The position numbers were made by a program, and so were the translations under genes. Of a stretch of DNA of 6,914 nt, positions 1 through 5,270 are shown one piece after another; positions within the stretch are counted from its first letter, which is position 1; every line of letters begins with the position of its first letter. The notes beneath the pieces are model-generated. The model saw nothing but the letters and a program-made list of their open reading frames with translations. It did not search any database and had not been told where the DNA came from. Source of the stretch: Erysipelotrichaceae bacterium (GTDB lineage: Bacteria > Bacillota_I > Bacilli_A > Erysipelotrichales > Erysipelotrichaceae); assembly GCA_030533035.1 (NCBI GenBank), contig JAUNJW010000108.1, positions 1-6,914 on the forward strand, in the 5' to 3' direction.

Positions 1-465
1 ATGAATCCGCGTGAGGTTGAGCATCTCAACAACCGCCAGGAATACACCGAGATCTTCACTGACAACATCGATTTCCTCAAGGGCACCGAGATCGTCAAGT
101 GCCTCTATGAGAATACCGACCACGAATACCTGCGCTCCATCGCCGCCGAGCTGACTGACATCACCGGTGACATGGATGTATCCTATTCATCCAACCGCTA
201 TCTTGAATTCAACAAGAAGGGCGTCAACAAGGGCGCCGGCCTGCTGCGGCTGGCGGACCTGCTCGGCGTTGACCATAAGGACACCATCGCGATCGGCGAC
301 AACTACAACGACCTGGCCATGATCAAGGCGGCAGGTCTCGGCGTCGGGGTGGCCAACACGATTGAATCGATGAAGCCTGAATGCGACGTGATCACGGAAA
401 GAGACTGCGACCACGGCGCGGTGGCGGAAGTCATTGAAAAATACGTTTTCAACGCCAAAGAGTAA
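1..465 (+). CDS. Cof-type HAD superfamily hydrolase, C-terminal part (5' end outside window)
   Basis: The 154 visible residues are the C-terminal portion of a Cof/YidA-type HAD phosphatase, a cytoplasmic Mg-dependent family that dephosphorylates sugar phosphates and related small metabolites. The visible part carries the late HAD motifs. GVNKGAGL at 74-81 has the conserved lysine K77, and IGDNYNDLAM at 98-107 is motif IV with the metal-binding D100 and D104, followed by the usual GVGVANT segment. The part before residue 60 would belong to the C2-type cap. The N-terminal catalytic DxDGT motif is absent and family members are about 270 residues long, so the ATG at base 1 is almost certainly an internal methionine and the gene continues to the left. 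It ends with TAA, followed at once by a strong hairpin terminator. The substrate cannot be told from the sequence. Confidence 0.88.
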   Translation: MNPREVEHLNNRQEYTEIFTDNIDFLKGTEIVKCLYENTDHEYLRSIAAELTDITGDMDVSYSSNRYLEFNKKGVNKGAGLLRLADLLGVDHKDTIAIGDNYNDLAMIKAAGLGVGVANTIESMKPECDVITERDCDHGAVAEVIEKYVFNAKE

Positions 466-470
466 AAATC

Positions 471-526
471 AAATAAAGAAAAGTCCGGATACCCGTTCAG
501 CAACTGCGGGAATTCCGGACTTTTTC
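471..526. terminator. Bidirectional intrinsic terminator between convergent genes
   Basis: GTCCGGA at 483-489 pairs with TCCGGAC at 514-520. The stem is lengthened by AAAA (479-482) against TTTT (521-524). Inside it, CCCG 492-495 pairs with CGGG 507-510, so most of the region can fold. On the plus strand the stem ends in five T (521-525) after the HAD gene. On the minus strand the other arm runs into TTTTCTTTATTT (482 down to 471) just after the GNAT stop codon at 525-527. One hairpin therefore can end both transcripts. Confidence 0.87.
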
Positions 527-1076
527 AGTTCAGTTTCAGGCCGAGGAACCAGCCGCCTTCCTCTTCCGCCAGGATTTCAAATCCGAAGTGGCGGTAGAAG
601 CCGAAGGCTCTTTCGTTGGCTCTCGACACGCCCAGGCAGACGCCCGGGCAGTTCACCTTTTTCAGATGGTCCAGCAGCGCGTTCATCAGAATTGATCCGC
701 CGTGCTGACCGGTATACTGTTCAAGAATATCGATATGCAGATGGGCGGGATATTCTTTTTCCGCCATGCGGTATTCTTCAATCTGTGTTTTCACCCTGAC
801 GTCATAAGGCGCCCCGAGTGAAATGATTTCCTCTGCATAGGGCTTCATGTTTTCCGCCCATGCGGACGCGTTTTCAGCGCAGAGGATATAGCCGGCGGGG
901 GTATCATTCTCATCCAGCAGCACAAAGGCTGTTTCATGGTCCAGATACTCGTCGCAGTACATCAGCAGTGAGAATCTGCCGTGTCTTCTGTCAGTCCTGG
1001 CTTTTTCCGAGGCAGTCGCCATGTGGATGGCCCGGATGGCTTCTTTATAAACGGCTGTGTAAGGAACCGCGCGCAT
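525..1076 (-). CDS. GNAT family N-acetyltransferase
   Basis: A 183-residue cytoplasmic GNAT acetyltransferase, expected to move an acetyl group from acetyl-CoA to an amine; the acceptor is unknown. The fold is supported by the central strand FVLLDENDTPAGYILCAE (about 51-68), by HLHIDIL at 112-118 leading into the acetyl-CoA loop, and by the C-terminal motif GVSRANERAFGFYRHFGFE (149-167), which is typical of the family. The loop YTGQHGGS (121-128) departs from the usual Q/RxxGxG: T122 stands for Q/R and H125 for the middle glycine, while G127 is kept. I chose the ATG at 1076-1074 because GGGTGAG (1090-1084) lies 7 bases upstream. A longer reading from 1142 would overlap the ECF gene and adds a proline/arginine-rich tail unlike the family. 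It starts 4 bases after the ECF stop, so it is the second gene of a two-gene operon, and it ends at the shared terminator. Confidence 0.85.
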   Translation of the reverse strand: MRAVPYTAVYKEAIRAIHMATASEKARTDRRHGRFSLLMYCDEYLDHETAFVLLDENDTPAGYILCAENASAWAENMKPYAEEIISLGAPYDVRVKTQIEEYRMAEKEYPAHLHIDILEQYTGQHGGSILMNALLDHLKKVNCPGVCLGVSRANERAFGFYRHFGFEILAEEEGGWFLGLKLN

Positions 1077-1080
1077 AAAC

Positions 1081-1713
1081 TCACTCACCCAGACGCATCC
1101 GGCGGATGGTCGGCCAGAGGGCCTTGTCCAGGGCCGGGACAATGATTGCCGCGGCGATTGTTTCGCCGATGCCGTTGGTGGTGATCACGCCGAGGATCAG
1201 ACCGGCTACCGCGGTGATGTCAACACCGAGGGCCTGGGCGTACTGGGGCGCGAAGAAGATCCAGATCATACCCATGACCAGAAGGGTATGGATCATTGTA
1301 TTGCAGGCGGCTGTGACTGCGCAGGCCAGCAGGTCATGCATTCCTCTTTTCCTGAGGAAGCGGAACATTGTTGCGCTGAGCCAGCCGAGCAGGATTCTCG
1401 GGACGAAAACAATTAACAGGGAAGCGAAGTTTCCGGAAATGCCGCCGACTGTGATAAACGGTGAAAACAGGAAGGATGTCAGGCCGGGCACGAATGTCGC
1501 CCGTAACATCGAGGTCAGGCCGAATACAAAGCCGGCCATCGCGCCATAGGCGGGACCCAGGAAGATGCCGCACAGAATGACGGGTATATGCATGGTTGTC
1601 AGATTGATTGCCCCGAGCGGGATATATCCGATCTGTGTGACTGTCATGACAACCTGGATTGCGATGAAGAACGCTGCCAGTGTCATCTGCCGTGTCTGGC
1701 TGTATCTGTTCAT
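1081..1713 (-). CDS. ECF transporter S component (substrate-binding membrane subunit, PanT/FolT-like family)
   Basis: A 210-residue, very hydrophobic integral membrane protein with about six helices (roughly 11-33, 37-52, 55-72, 90-117, 126-155 and 165-193). It matches the vitamin-type substrate-binding subunits of energy-coupling factor transporters (the PF12822-like group). The supporting stretch is NLTTMHIPVILCGIFLGP (37-54) followed by GAMAGFVFGLTSMLRA, a pattern typical of the group. TM1 holds AFFIA (14-18), an AxxxA motif of the kind that docks S components on EcfT. No EcfA or EcfT is present here, so it probably uses a shared energising module encoded elsewhere. The vitamin (pantothenate, folate or another) cannot be decided. 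The start is ATG 1713-1711 (MNRYSQ), because GGAGG sits 8 bases upstream; an ATG five codons earlier (1728) overlaps that site. It is the first gene of an operon with the GNAT gene. Confidence 0.88.
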   Translation of the reverse strand: MNRYSQTRQMTLAAFFIAIQVVMTVTQIGYIPLGAINLTTMHIPVILCGIFLGPAYGAMAGFVFGLTSMLRATFVPGLTSFLFSPFITVGGISGNFASLLIVFVPRILLGWLSATMFRFLRKRGMHDLLACAVTAACNTMIHTLLVMGMIWIFFAPQYAQALGVDITAVAGLILGVITTNGIGETIAAAIIVPALDKALWPTIRRMRLGE

Positions 1714-1721
1714 AATCAATA

Positions 1722-1726
1722 CCTCC
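1722..1726 (-). promoter_or_regulatory. Shine-Dalgarno GGAGG deciding the ECF gene start
   Basis: GGAGG on the minus strand is separated by 8 bases (1721-1714) from ATG 1713-1711. The alternative ATG at 1728 lies upstream of this site and has no ribosome binding site of its own, so the shorter reading is preferred. Confidence 0.8.
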
Positions 1727-1738
1727 ATTGACTGATGA

Positions 1739-1747
1739 ATTATATCA
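1739..1747 (-). promoter_or_regulatory. Extended -10 promoter for the ECF-GNAT operon
   Basis: The minus strand reads TGATATAAT, a perfect extended -10 (TGn plus TATAAT). The predicted transcription start near 1732 gives a leader of about 19 bases that includes the GGAGG site. The -35 is weak (TTTATG at 1766-1761 with a 16-base spacer), as expected where TGn compensates. The short leader leaves no room for a vitamin riboswitch. Confidence 0.7.
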
Positions 1748-1759
1748 TCTTGTAAAGAT
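1747..1759. repeat. Short dyad ATCTT-GTA-AAGAT in the ECF promoter spacer
   Basis: A perfect 5-bp inverted repeat with a 3-base centre lies between the -10 and -35 positions of the minus-strand promoter and overlaps the TGn extension. It could be an operator half-site pair. At this length chance occurrence is quite possible. Confidence 0.3.
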
Positions 1760-1788
1760 ACATAAACGCCACATTTGCAATATTAAAC

Positions 1789-1816
1789 TTGCAGCTGCGC
1801 CCGGGAATGGTAGGAT
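1789..1816 (+). promoter_or_regulatory. Candidate promoter of the Nudix gene, predicted to give a leaderless transcript
   Basis: TTGCAG (1789-1794), a 16-base spacer and TGG-TAGGAT (1808-1816) form a TGn-extended -10 with a TTG-type -35. The -10 ends 6 bases before the ATG at 1823, so the predicted first transcribed base is the A of the start codon. The competing reading is that AGGA (1812-1815), 7 bases from the ATG, is a weak ribosome binding site and the real promoter lies further upstream. Confidence 0.5.
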
Positions 1817-1822
1817 TGACTT

Positions 1823-2227
1823 ATGAAAACGGTTACCTGCGCGGCGGCGGTCATCCGCCGCAGCGGCAAAATCTACGCGGCCTGCCGCGGACACGGTTCC
1901 CATATCGGCTGGGAGCTGCCCGGCGGCAAGCTTGAACCCCATGAAACAAGCCGCCAGGCGATAATCCGGGAGATCAGGGAAGAACTCGGCGTTGAGATCG
2001 AGCCGGTGGAGATGATCCATACCATCGAGCATGATTATGATGATTTCCATCTGTCCATGGACGTCTGGCTGTGCAGCCTTGTAAACGGAATGCCGCATTC
2101 CAATGAACATACAGAAGAACGCTGGCTCACCGCCGATGAACTGTATGATGTTGACTGGCTGGCAGCGGATCTTGCCGCTGTGCCTGCCATCAGGAGAATT
2201 CTGGTTAAAACCGAAAGGAGTCAATGA
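1823..2227 (+). CDS. Nudix hydrolase, MutT-like (deoxy)nucleoside triphosphate pyrophosphohydrolase
   Basis: A 134-residue cytoplasmic Nudix protein, expected to cleave a nucleoside triphosphate (possibly oxidised, such as 8-oxo-dGTP) to the monophosphate and pyrophosphate. A complete Nudix box GX5EX7REUXEEXGU spans 35-57: G35, E41, then REIREELGV from R49, with metal ligands E53 and E54. WELPGGK before the box and the length of about 130 residues are typical of the MutT/NudG group. The substrate is inferred from family style only. The start is fixed because an in-frame TGA lies two codons upstream (1817-1819). There is no strong ribosome binding site, and the extended -10 box is unusually close to the ATG. 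The stop TGA shares its last base with the ATG at 2227 of the next gene, so the two are probably translationally coupled. Confidence 0.9.
   Translation: MKTVTCAAAVIRRSGKIYAACRGHGSHIGWELPGGKLEPHETSRQAIIREIREELGVEIEPVEMIHTIEHDYDDFHLSMDVWLCSLVNGMPHSNEHTEERWLTADELYDVDWLAADLAAVPAIRRILVKTERSQ
2215..2220 (+). promoter_or_regulatory. Shine-Dalgarno AAGGAG for the DUF2007-like gene
   Basis: AAGGAG lies inside the end of the Nudix gene, 3 bases before ATG 2224 and 6 bases before ATG 2227. The second spacing is closer to optimal, so 2227 is preferred as the start. Confidence 0.65.
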
Positions 2228-2505
2228 TGATTACAATGTTCAACCGCGCTGTCCTGTTTCAGGACTCTGATTCAAAAGCCTGTGCCGAAGTCTGGTCAGC
2301 ATTAAAGAAGCACCGGATCGAATATGAGATGAAAACACTCAGCGATCATTCGACTTTTGGCCGCAATCTGCACTATAAGCAGTCCATGAGCATCGGCGGC
2401 GGGGGCCTGGGCGGCAGCCCGTTCGGCGACAAGATGAACTATGTGTATGTCATCTATGTCAAAAAGAGCGATCTCGAACTTGCGAAAAAGGTCTGTGACC
2501 TGTAA
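2227..2505 (+). CDS. Small DUF2007-like protein with glycine-rich loop
   Basis: A 92-residue protein of unknown function with no signal peptide or membrane segment. The layout suggests a small alpha/beta domain: a first strand (RAVLFQDSD), a helix (KACAEVWSALKKHRI, about 17-31), a second strand, a glycine-rich linker GGGGLGG (57-63), then a strand NYVYVIYV (71-78) and a closing helix SDLELAKKVCDL. The theme of an N-terminal 'values shift between states' strand, a helix ending in '.gI.Y', and a C-terminal YVYV plus 'kkDlE.A' helix resembles DUF2007-type small proteins common in Bacillota, often labelled putative signal-transducing proteins. I am not sure of the family. The start at 2227 was chosen by ribosome-site spacing; 2224 would add one methionine. 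It overlaps the Nudix stop by one base, so the two should be made together. Confidence 0.72.
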   Translation: MITMFNRAVLFQDSDSKACAEVWSALKKHRIEYEMKTLSDHSTFGRNLHYKQSMSIGGGGLGGSPFGDKMNYVYVIYVKKSDLELAKKVCDL

Positions 2506-2523
2506 CGGGTTTTGTAACAGACC
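2490..2523. repeat. Inverted repeat GGTCTGT...ACAGACC between the DUF2007-like gene and recG
   Basis: GGTCTGT (2490-2496) and ACAGACC (2517-2523) are perfect 7-bp complements with a 20-base centre that holds the TAA stop of the upstream gene. The centre can form a small ACC/GGT stem, and TGTAAC occurs twice at a 12-base period (2501-2506, 2513-2518). No T-run follows, so it is not a standard terminator. The right arm sits where the -35 of the recG promoter would be. Confidence 0.45.
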
Positions 2524-2537
2524 TGGCTGTGCGGAAA

Positions 2538-2546
2538 TGCTATAAT
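2538..2546 (+). promoter_or_regulatory. Extended -10 promoter of recG, predicted leaderless
   Basis: TGCTATAAT is a perfect extended -10 element and ends 6 bases before the recG ATG (2553), which places the predicted transcription start on the A of that ATG. No good -35 is found at a 15-18 base spacing; TTGTAA at 2512-2517 would need a 23-base spacer. There is no ribosome binding site between this box and the ATG. Confidence 0.65.
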
Positions 2547-2552
2547 GCATCT

Positions 2553-4565
2553 ATGGACCTGAAAGACAGACAATTCAGACTGACAAAAAACCGGCTTGAA
2601 GCTCTTGACCGTCTCCATATTCATACGGCAGAAGAGCTTCTTTCATATTACCCGTTCCGCTATGACGTCCTTTCCGCACCCGATATTTCCCTCTGGAAAG
2701 AAAAGGACAAGGTCACTTTTGAGGCCGAAGTCGTCAGCGCCGTCAGATCATGGCGGCATGGCCGGCTGACCACCAGCTCGTTTGATGTCATGGCCTATGA
2801 CCGTGTCCTGAAGATTACGATCTTCAACCGGCCCTGGGCAAGAAATCTTACCCTTAACCAGATCATCACAATATCAGGGATCTACAACGGCAAAAACAAG
2901 GTTACCGCGATGAGCTATGACACAAAGCCGCTGGCGGAACACGACGCCGTGACGCCTGTATACAATACCGCGGAAGGCATTAAACAGAAGACAATCCGGG
3001 CCTGCATCGAAAGAGTCTATGAGACGCTTGAAAATGAGATCATGGATCTTGTCCCGCGGGAATTCATATCCGCGTACCGCCTGCTGAGAAAGCAGGAAGC
3101 GCTGCGCAGGGTCCATTTCCCGCAGTCCATGGATGACGTCCGCTCGGCTGTCAGAACCCTGAAATATGAAGAGTTCCTCCGTTTCTTCACGGCGGTCGAG
3201 CTGATGAAAAACGAGGATTCCCATGCCAATATCAGATCTCCCCGTCTGTTTGACATGCGGAAGGTGAACGCCGTGATCAGGAAGATGCCGTTTGCCCTGA
3301 CGCCTGATCAGTCAGCGGCTCTCAATGAGATCCTTCATGACCTTGGCTCAACGGCGCCGATGTACCGGCTTGTGCAGGGCGATGTCGGCTGCGGCAAAAC
3401 CGCGGTGGCGGCTCTCGCCATGTACGCGGCGGTGACCTCCGGCTGCCAGGCGGCGCTGCTGGCCCCGACGGAAATCCTTGCCCGCCAGCATCTCGAAAGC
3501 ATGCAGAAGCTGCTGGCCGGTGCTGATATCAGAATCGAAGTGCTTTACTCCGGTCTTTCGGCACCGGAAAAAAGAAGAATCCTTGCAGAAACAGCAGACG
3601 GCACTGTTGACATACTCATCGGCACCCACTCACTGATCCAGGACGCGGTGGAATTCAGAAACCTCGGCATGGTCGTCGCCGATGAACAGCAGCGCTTCGG
3701 TGTCGCCCAGAGAAAGGCGCTCAGGCAGAAAGGAACCGGAACCGATTTCCTGCTGATGAGCGCGACCCCGATTCCCAGAACGCTGGCTTCTACGCTCTAT
3801 GGCGACATGGATGTCTCCACCATTGAGACAATGCCGGCCGGCAGGAAAACGCCGAAGACAGTCTATATCGAAGAAAACAGCTTCCGTACTGTTCTCAAAG
3901 ACGTCCAGGCCCTGCTGGCTGAAGGACATCAGCTCTATATCATCTGCGCGGCGGTGGATTTCAATGAAGCCTATGAGGCGAGAAATGTCATTGAGACAGC
4001 CGGCAATATCCGGAAACTGTTCCCGCAGTATGGGGTGGATATCCTGCATGGCCGCATGTCCTCCGAAGAAAAGCAGGAGGCGATGGACCGCTTCTACCGA
4101 AATGAAACACAGATTCTGGTCAGCACCACTGTCGTTGAAGTCGGCATGAATGTCGTCAACGCGACCGGCATGATTGTCTACGACGCCGACCGCTTCGGAC
4201 TCTCCCAGCTCCATCAGCTCAGAGGCCGCATCCAGCGCGGCAGTTCACAGGGAATCTGCTGGCTGCTGAGCTCATCGCAGGAGGAAAAAGTCCATGAGCG
4301 TCTGAACGTTCTGGTCCGGACAAATAACGGTTTTGAAATCAGCTATGAAGATTTACGTCTGCGGGGACCGGGTGATATACTTGGTACAAGACAGAGCGGT
4401 GTGCCGGATTTCATTCTCGGCAATCTGATCACTGATACAGGAATCATCAATACCGCCCGCAGCGACGCCAGGAAAATCATTTCCAATCCTGAAAATCCCG
4501 ATTACATCCCGCTTCTTGAAACGGTCAGGGACGCCAGCAGGAACAGTGCGTCATACGCTGATTAG
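2553..4565 (+). CDS. recG: ATP-dependent DNA helicase RecG
   Basis: A 670-residue superfamily 2 helicase that remodels stalled replication forks and branched recombination intermediates; the length is close to the usual 680-690. The N-terminal wedge domain with its OB fold lies at about 50-150. Walker A is GDVGCGKT at 276-283 (K282), motif II DEQQRFG at 377-383, motif III MSATPIPRTL from 402, motif V TTVVEVGMNV, motif VI QLRGRIQRG at 555-563, and the RecG-specific segment GDILGTRQSGVPDF follows near the C-terminus. Two positions differ from the usual sequence: Q380 replaces His in DEQH, and Q561 replaces Gly in GRVGRG. I start at ATG 2553; a GTG at 2529 is possible in frame but lies upstream of the -10 box and has no ribosome site. 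The stop TAG lies inside the ribosome site of rnc, so recG and rnc form an operon. Confidence 0.96.
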   Translation: MDLKDRQFRLTKNRLEALDRLHIHTAEELLSYYPFRYDVLSAPDISLWKEKDKVTFEAEVVSAVRSWRHGRLTTSSFDVMAYDRVLKITIFNRPWARNLTLNQIITISGIYNGKNKVTAMSYDTKPLAEHDAVTPVYNTAEGIKQKTIRACIERVYETLENEIMDLVPREFISAYRLLRKQEALRRVHFPQSMDDVRSAVRTLKYEEFLRFFTAVELMKNEDSHANIRSPRLFDMRKVNAVIRKMPFALTPDQSAALNEILHDLGSTAPMYRLVQGDVGCGKTAVAALAMYAAVTSGCQAALLAPTEILARQHLESMQKLLAGADIRIEVLYSGLSAPEKRRILAETADGTVDILIGTHSLIQDAVEFRNLGMVVADEQQRFGVAQRKALRQKGTGTDFLLMSATPIPRTLASTLYGDMDVSTIETMPAGRKTPKTVYIEENSFRTVLKDVQALLAEGHQLYIICAAVDFNEAYEARNVIETAGNIRKLFPQYGVDILHGRMSSEEKQEAMDRFYRNETQILVSTTVVEVGMNVVNATGMIVYDADRFGLSQLHQLRGRIQRGSSQGICWLLSSSQEEKVHERLNVLVRTNNGFEISYEDLRLRGPGDILGTRQSGVPDFILGNLITDTGIINTARSDARKIISNPENPDYIPLLETVRDASRNSASYAD

Positions 4566-4569
4566 GAGG
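4564..4569 (+). promoter_or_regulatory. Shine-Dalgarno AGGAGG of rnc overlapping the recG stop
   Basis: AGGAGG includes the last two bases of the recG TAG stop and lies 5 bases before the rnc ATG (4575). Ribosomes ending on recG would sit on the rnc start site, which suggests coupled translation. Confidence 0.8.
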
Positions 4570-4574
4570 CTGCT

Positions 4575-5249
4575 ATGGACATCATCGAATGGCTGGCAGA
4601 CAGGGGAATCGAAGTGAATGACGAAGAGCTTGTAAAGCAGGCATTCATCCATTCCTCCTATGCCAACGAACATAAACATATGAAGGACAACGAACGCCTG
4701 GAATTCATGGGCGACGCGGTCCTGCAGCTGTGGAGCTCAGAGGCAATTTACCCGCTGAATCTTTCCGAAGGAAAAATGACAGCCCTGCGCCAGCAGCTGG
4801 TCTGCGAGAAAGCGCTGGCATCCTATGTGCGCCAGCTGGACCTGAACCGTTTCCTGAAACTGGGCCAGGGGGAAGAAAAGATGGGCGGCCGCAACCGCGA
4901 CGCCATTATCGCCGACATGTTTGAGGCTATGCTCGGCGCCCTGTATCTTGACCAGGGAATGGAGGCTGTCTCAAATATCCTTGACGAAGTGATCCTGCCG
5001 CGGCTGACCAATCCGGCCCAGTCGGAAAGCTTCCATGACTACAAGACCACGCTGCAGGAACTCGTGCAGGCTGACACAAGGCGGACAGTCCACTATGAAC
5101 TGGTCTCGGAAACCGGTCCGAGCAACGCCCCGCACTTTGTCATGAACGCCGTTGTCGACGGACTGATCATGGGAACCGGTGAGGCAGGCTCCAAAAAACA
5201 GGCAGAACAGAACGCGGCGAAAGACGCGCTCTCGAAAATAGCAAAATAA
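4575..5249 (+). CDS. rnc: Ribonuclease III
   Basis: A complete 224-residue RNase III, the double-stranded-RNA endonuclease that processes rRNA precursors and structured mRNAs in the cytoplasm. The catalytic domain holds the family signature NERLEFMGDAVL at 39-50 with E40, E43 and D47, and then E65 in SEGKMT. D114 and E117 in IIADMFEAMLGA complete the metal-binding set known from the E. coli enzyme. The double-stranded-RNA-binding domain follows from about 154 (DYKTTLQELVQ) to the end, closing with GSKKQAEQNAAKDAL (206-219). All key residues are present. In Bacillus subtilis rnc is followed by smc and preceded by the fatty-acid synthesis genes; here it follows recG directly and precedes a galactokinase-family gene. 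Confidence 0.97.
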   Translation: MDIIEWLADRGIEVNDEELVKQAFIHSSYANEHKHMKDNERLEFMGDAVLQLWSSEAIYPLNLSEGKMTALRQQLVCEKALASYVRQLDLNRFLKLGQGEEKMGGRNRDAIIADMFEAMLGALYLDQGMEAVSNILDEVILPRLTNPAQSESFHDYKTTLQELVQADTRRTVHYELVSETGPSNAPHFVMNAVVDGLIMGTGEAGSKKQAEQNAAKDALSKIAK

Positions 5250-5257
5250 AAAAAAGC

Positions 5258-5264
5258 AGGAGGT
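5258..5264 (+). promoter_or_regulatory. Shine-Dalgarno AGGAGGT of the galactokinase-family gene
   Basis: A full-consensus AGGAGGT stands 6 bases before ATG 5271, in the 21-base gap after rnc. An A-run (5248-5255) precedes it, with no hairpin, so transcription should read through from rnc. Confidence 0.8.
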
Positions 5265-5270
5265 TACATT

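Noticed and set aside
1..3. ATG at base 1 as the true start of the HAD gene
   Set aside because: The catalytic N-terminal DxDGT motif and most of the cap would be missing. The window edge is the simpler explanation.
434..799. Plus-strand open frame of 121 codons over the GNAT gene
   Set aside because: Its translation is rich in Arg, Ser and Pro with no family resemblance, it crosses the terminator hairpin, and it lies opposite a well-supported GNAT gene.
1775..1793. TTGCA direct repeat at a 14-base period in the divergent gap
   Set aside because: It is only 5 bases long. The second copy is better explained as part of the Nudix -35 box.
1714..1822. Vitamin riboswitch upstream of the ECF S component
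   Set aside because: The promoter leaves a leader of only about 19 bases, too short for any known riboswitch.
1745..2224. 159-codon minus-strand open frame over the Nudix gene
   Set aside because: The plus strand encodes a complete Nudix box here, and the antisense translation has no family character.
2512..2546. TTGTAA as the -35 box of the recG promoter
   Set aside because: The spacer to TATAAT would be 23 bases, far from the 16-18 preferred.
2529..2552. GTG at 2529 as an upstream start for recG
   Set aside because: It lies before the extended -10 box, so a transcript from that promoter would not contain it. It has no ribosome binding site, and RecG proteins begin near MDLK-type sequences.
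3630..4214. 194-codon open frame on the minus strand inside recG
   Set aside because: It is antisense to conserved helicase motifs and follows recG codon structure. It has no recognisable domain.
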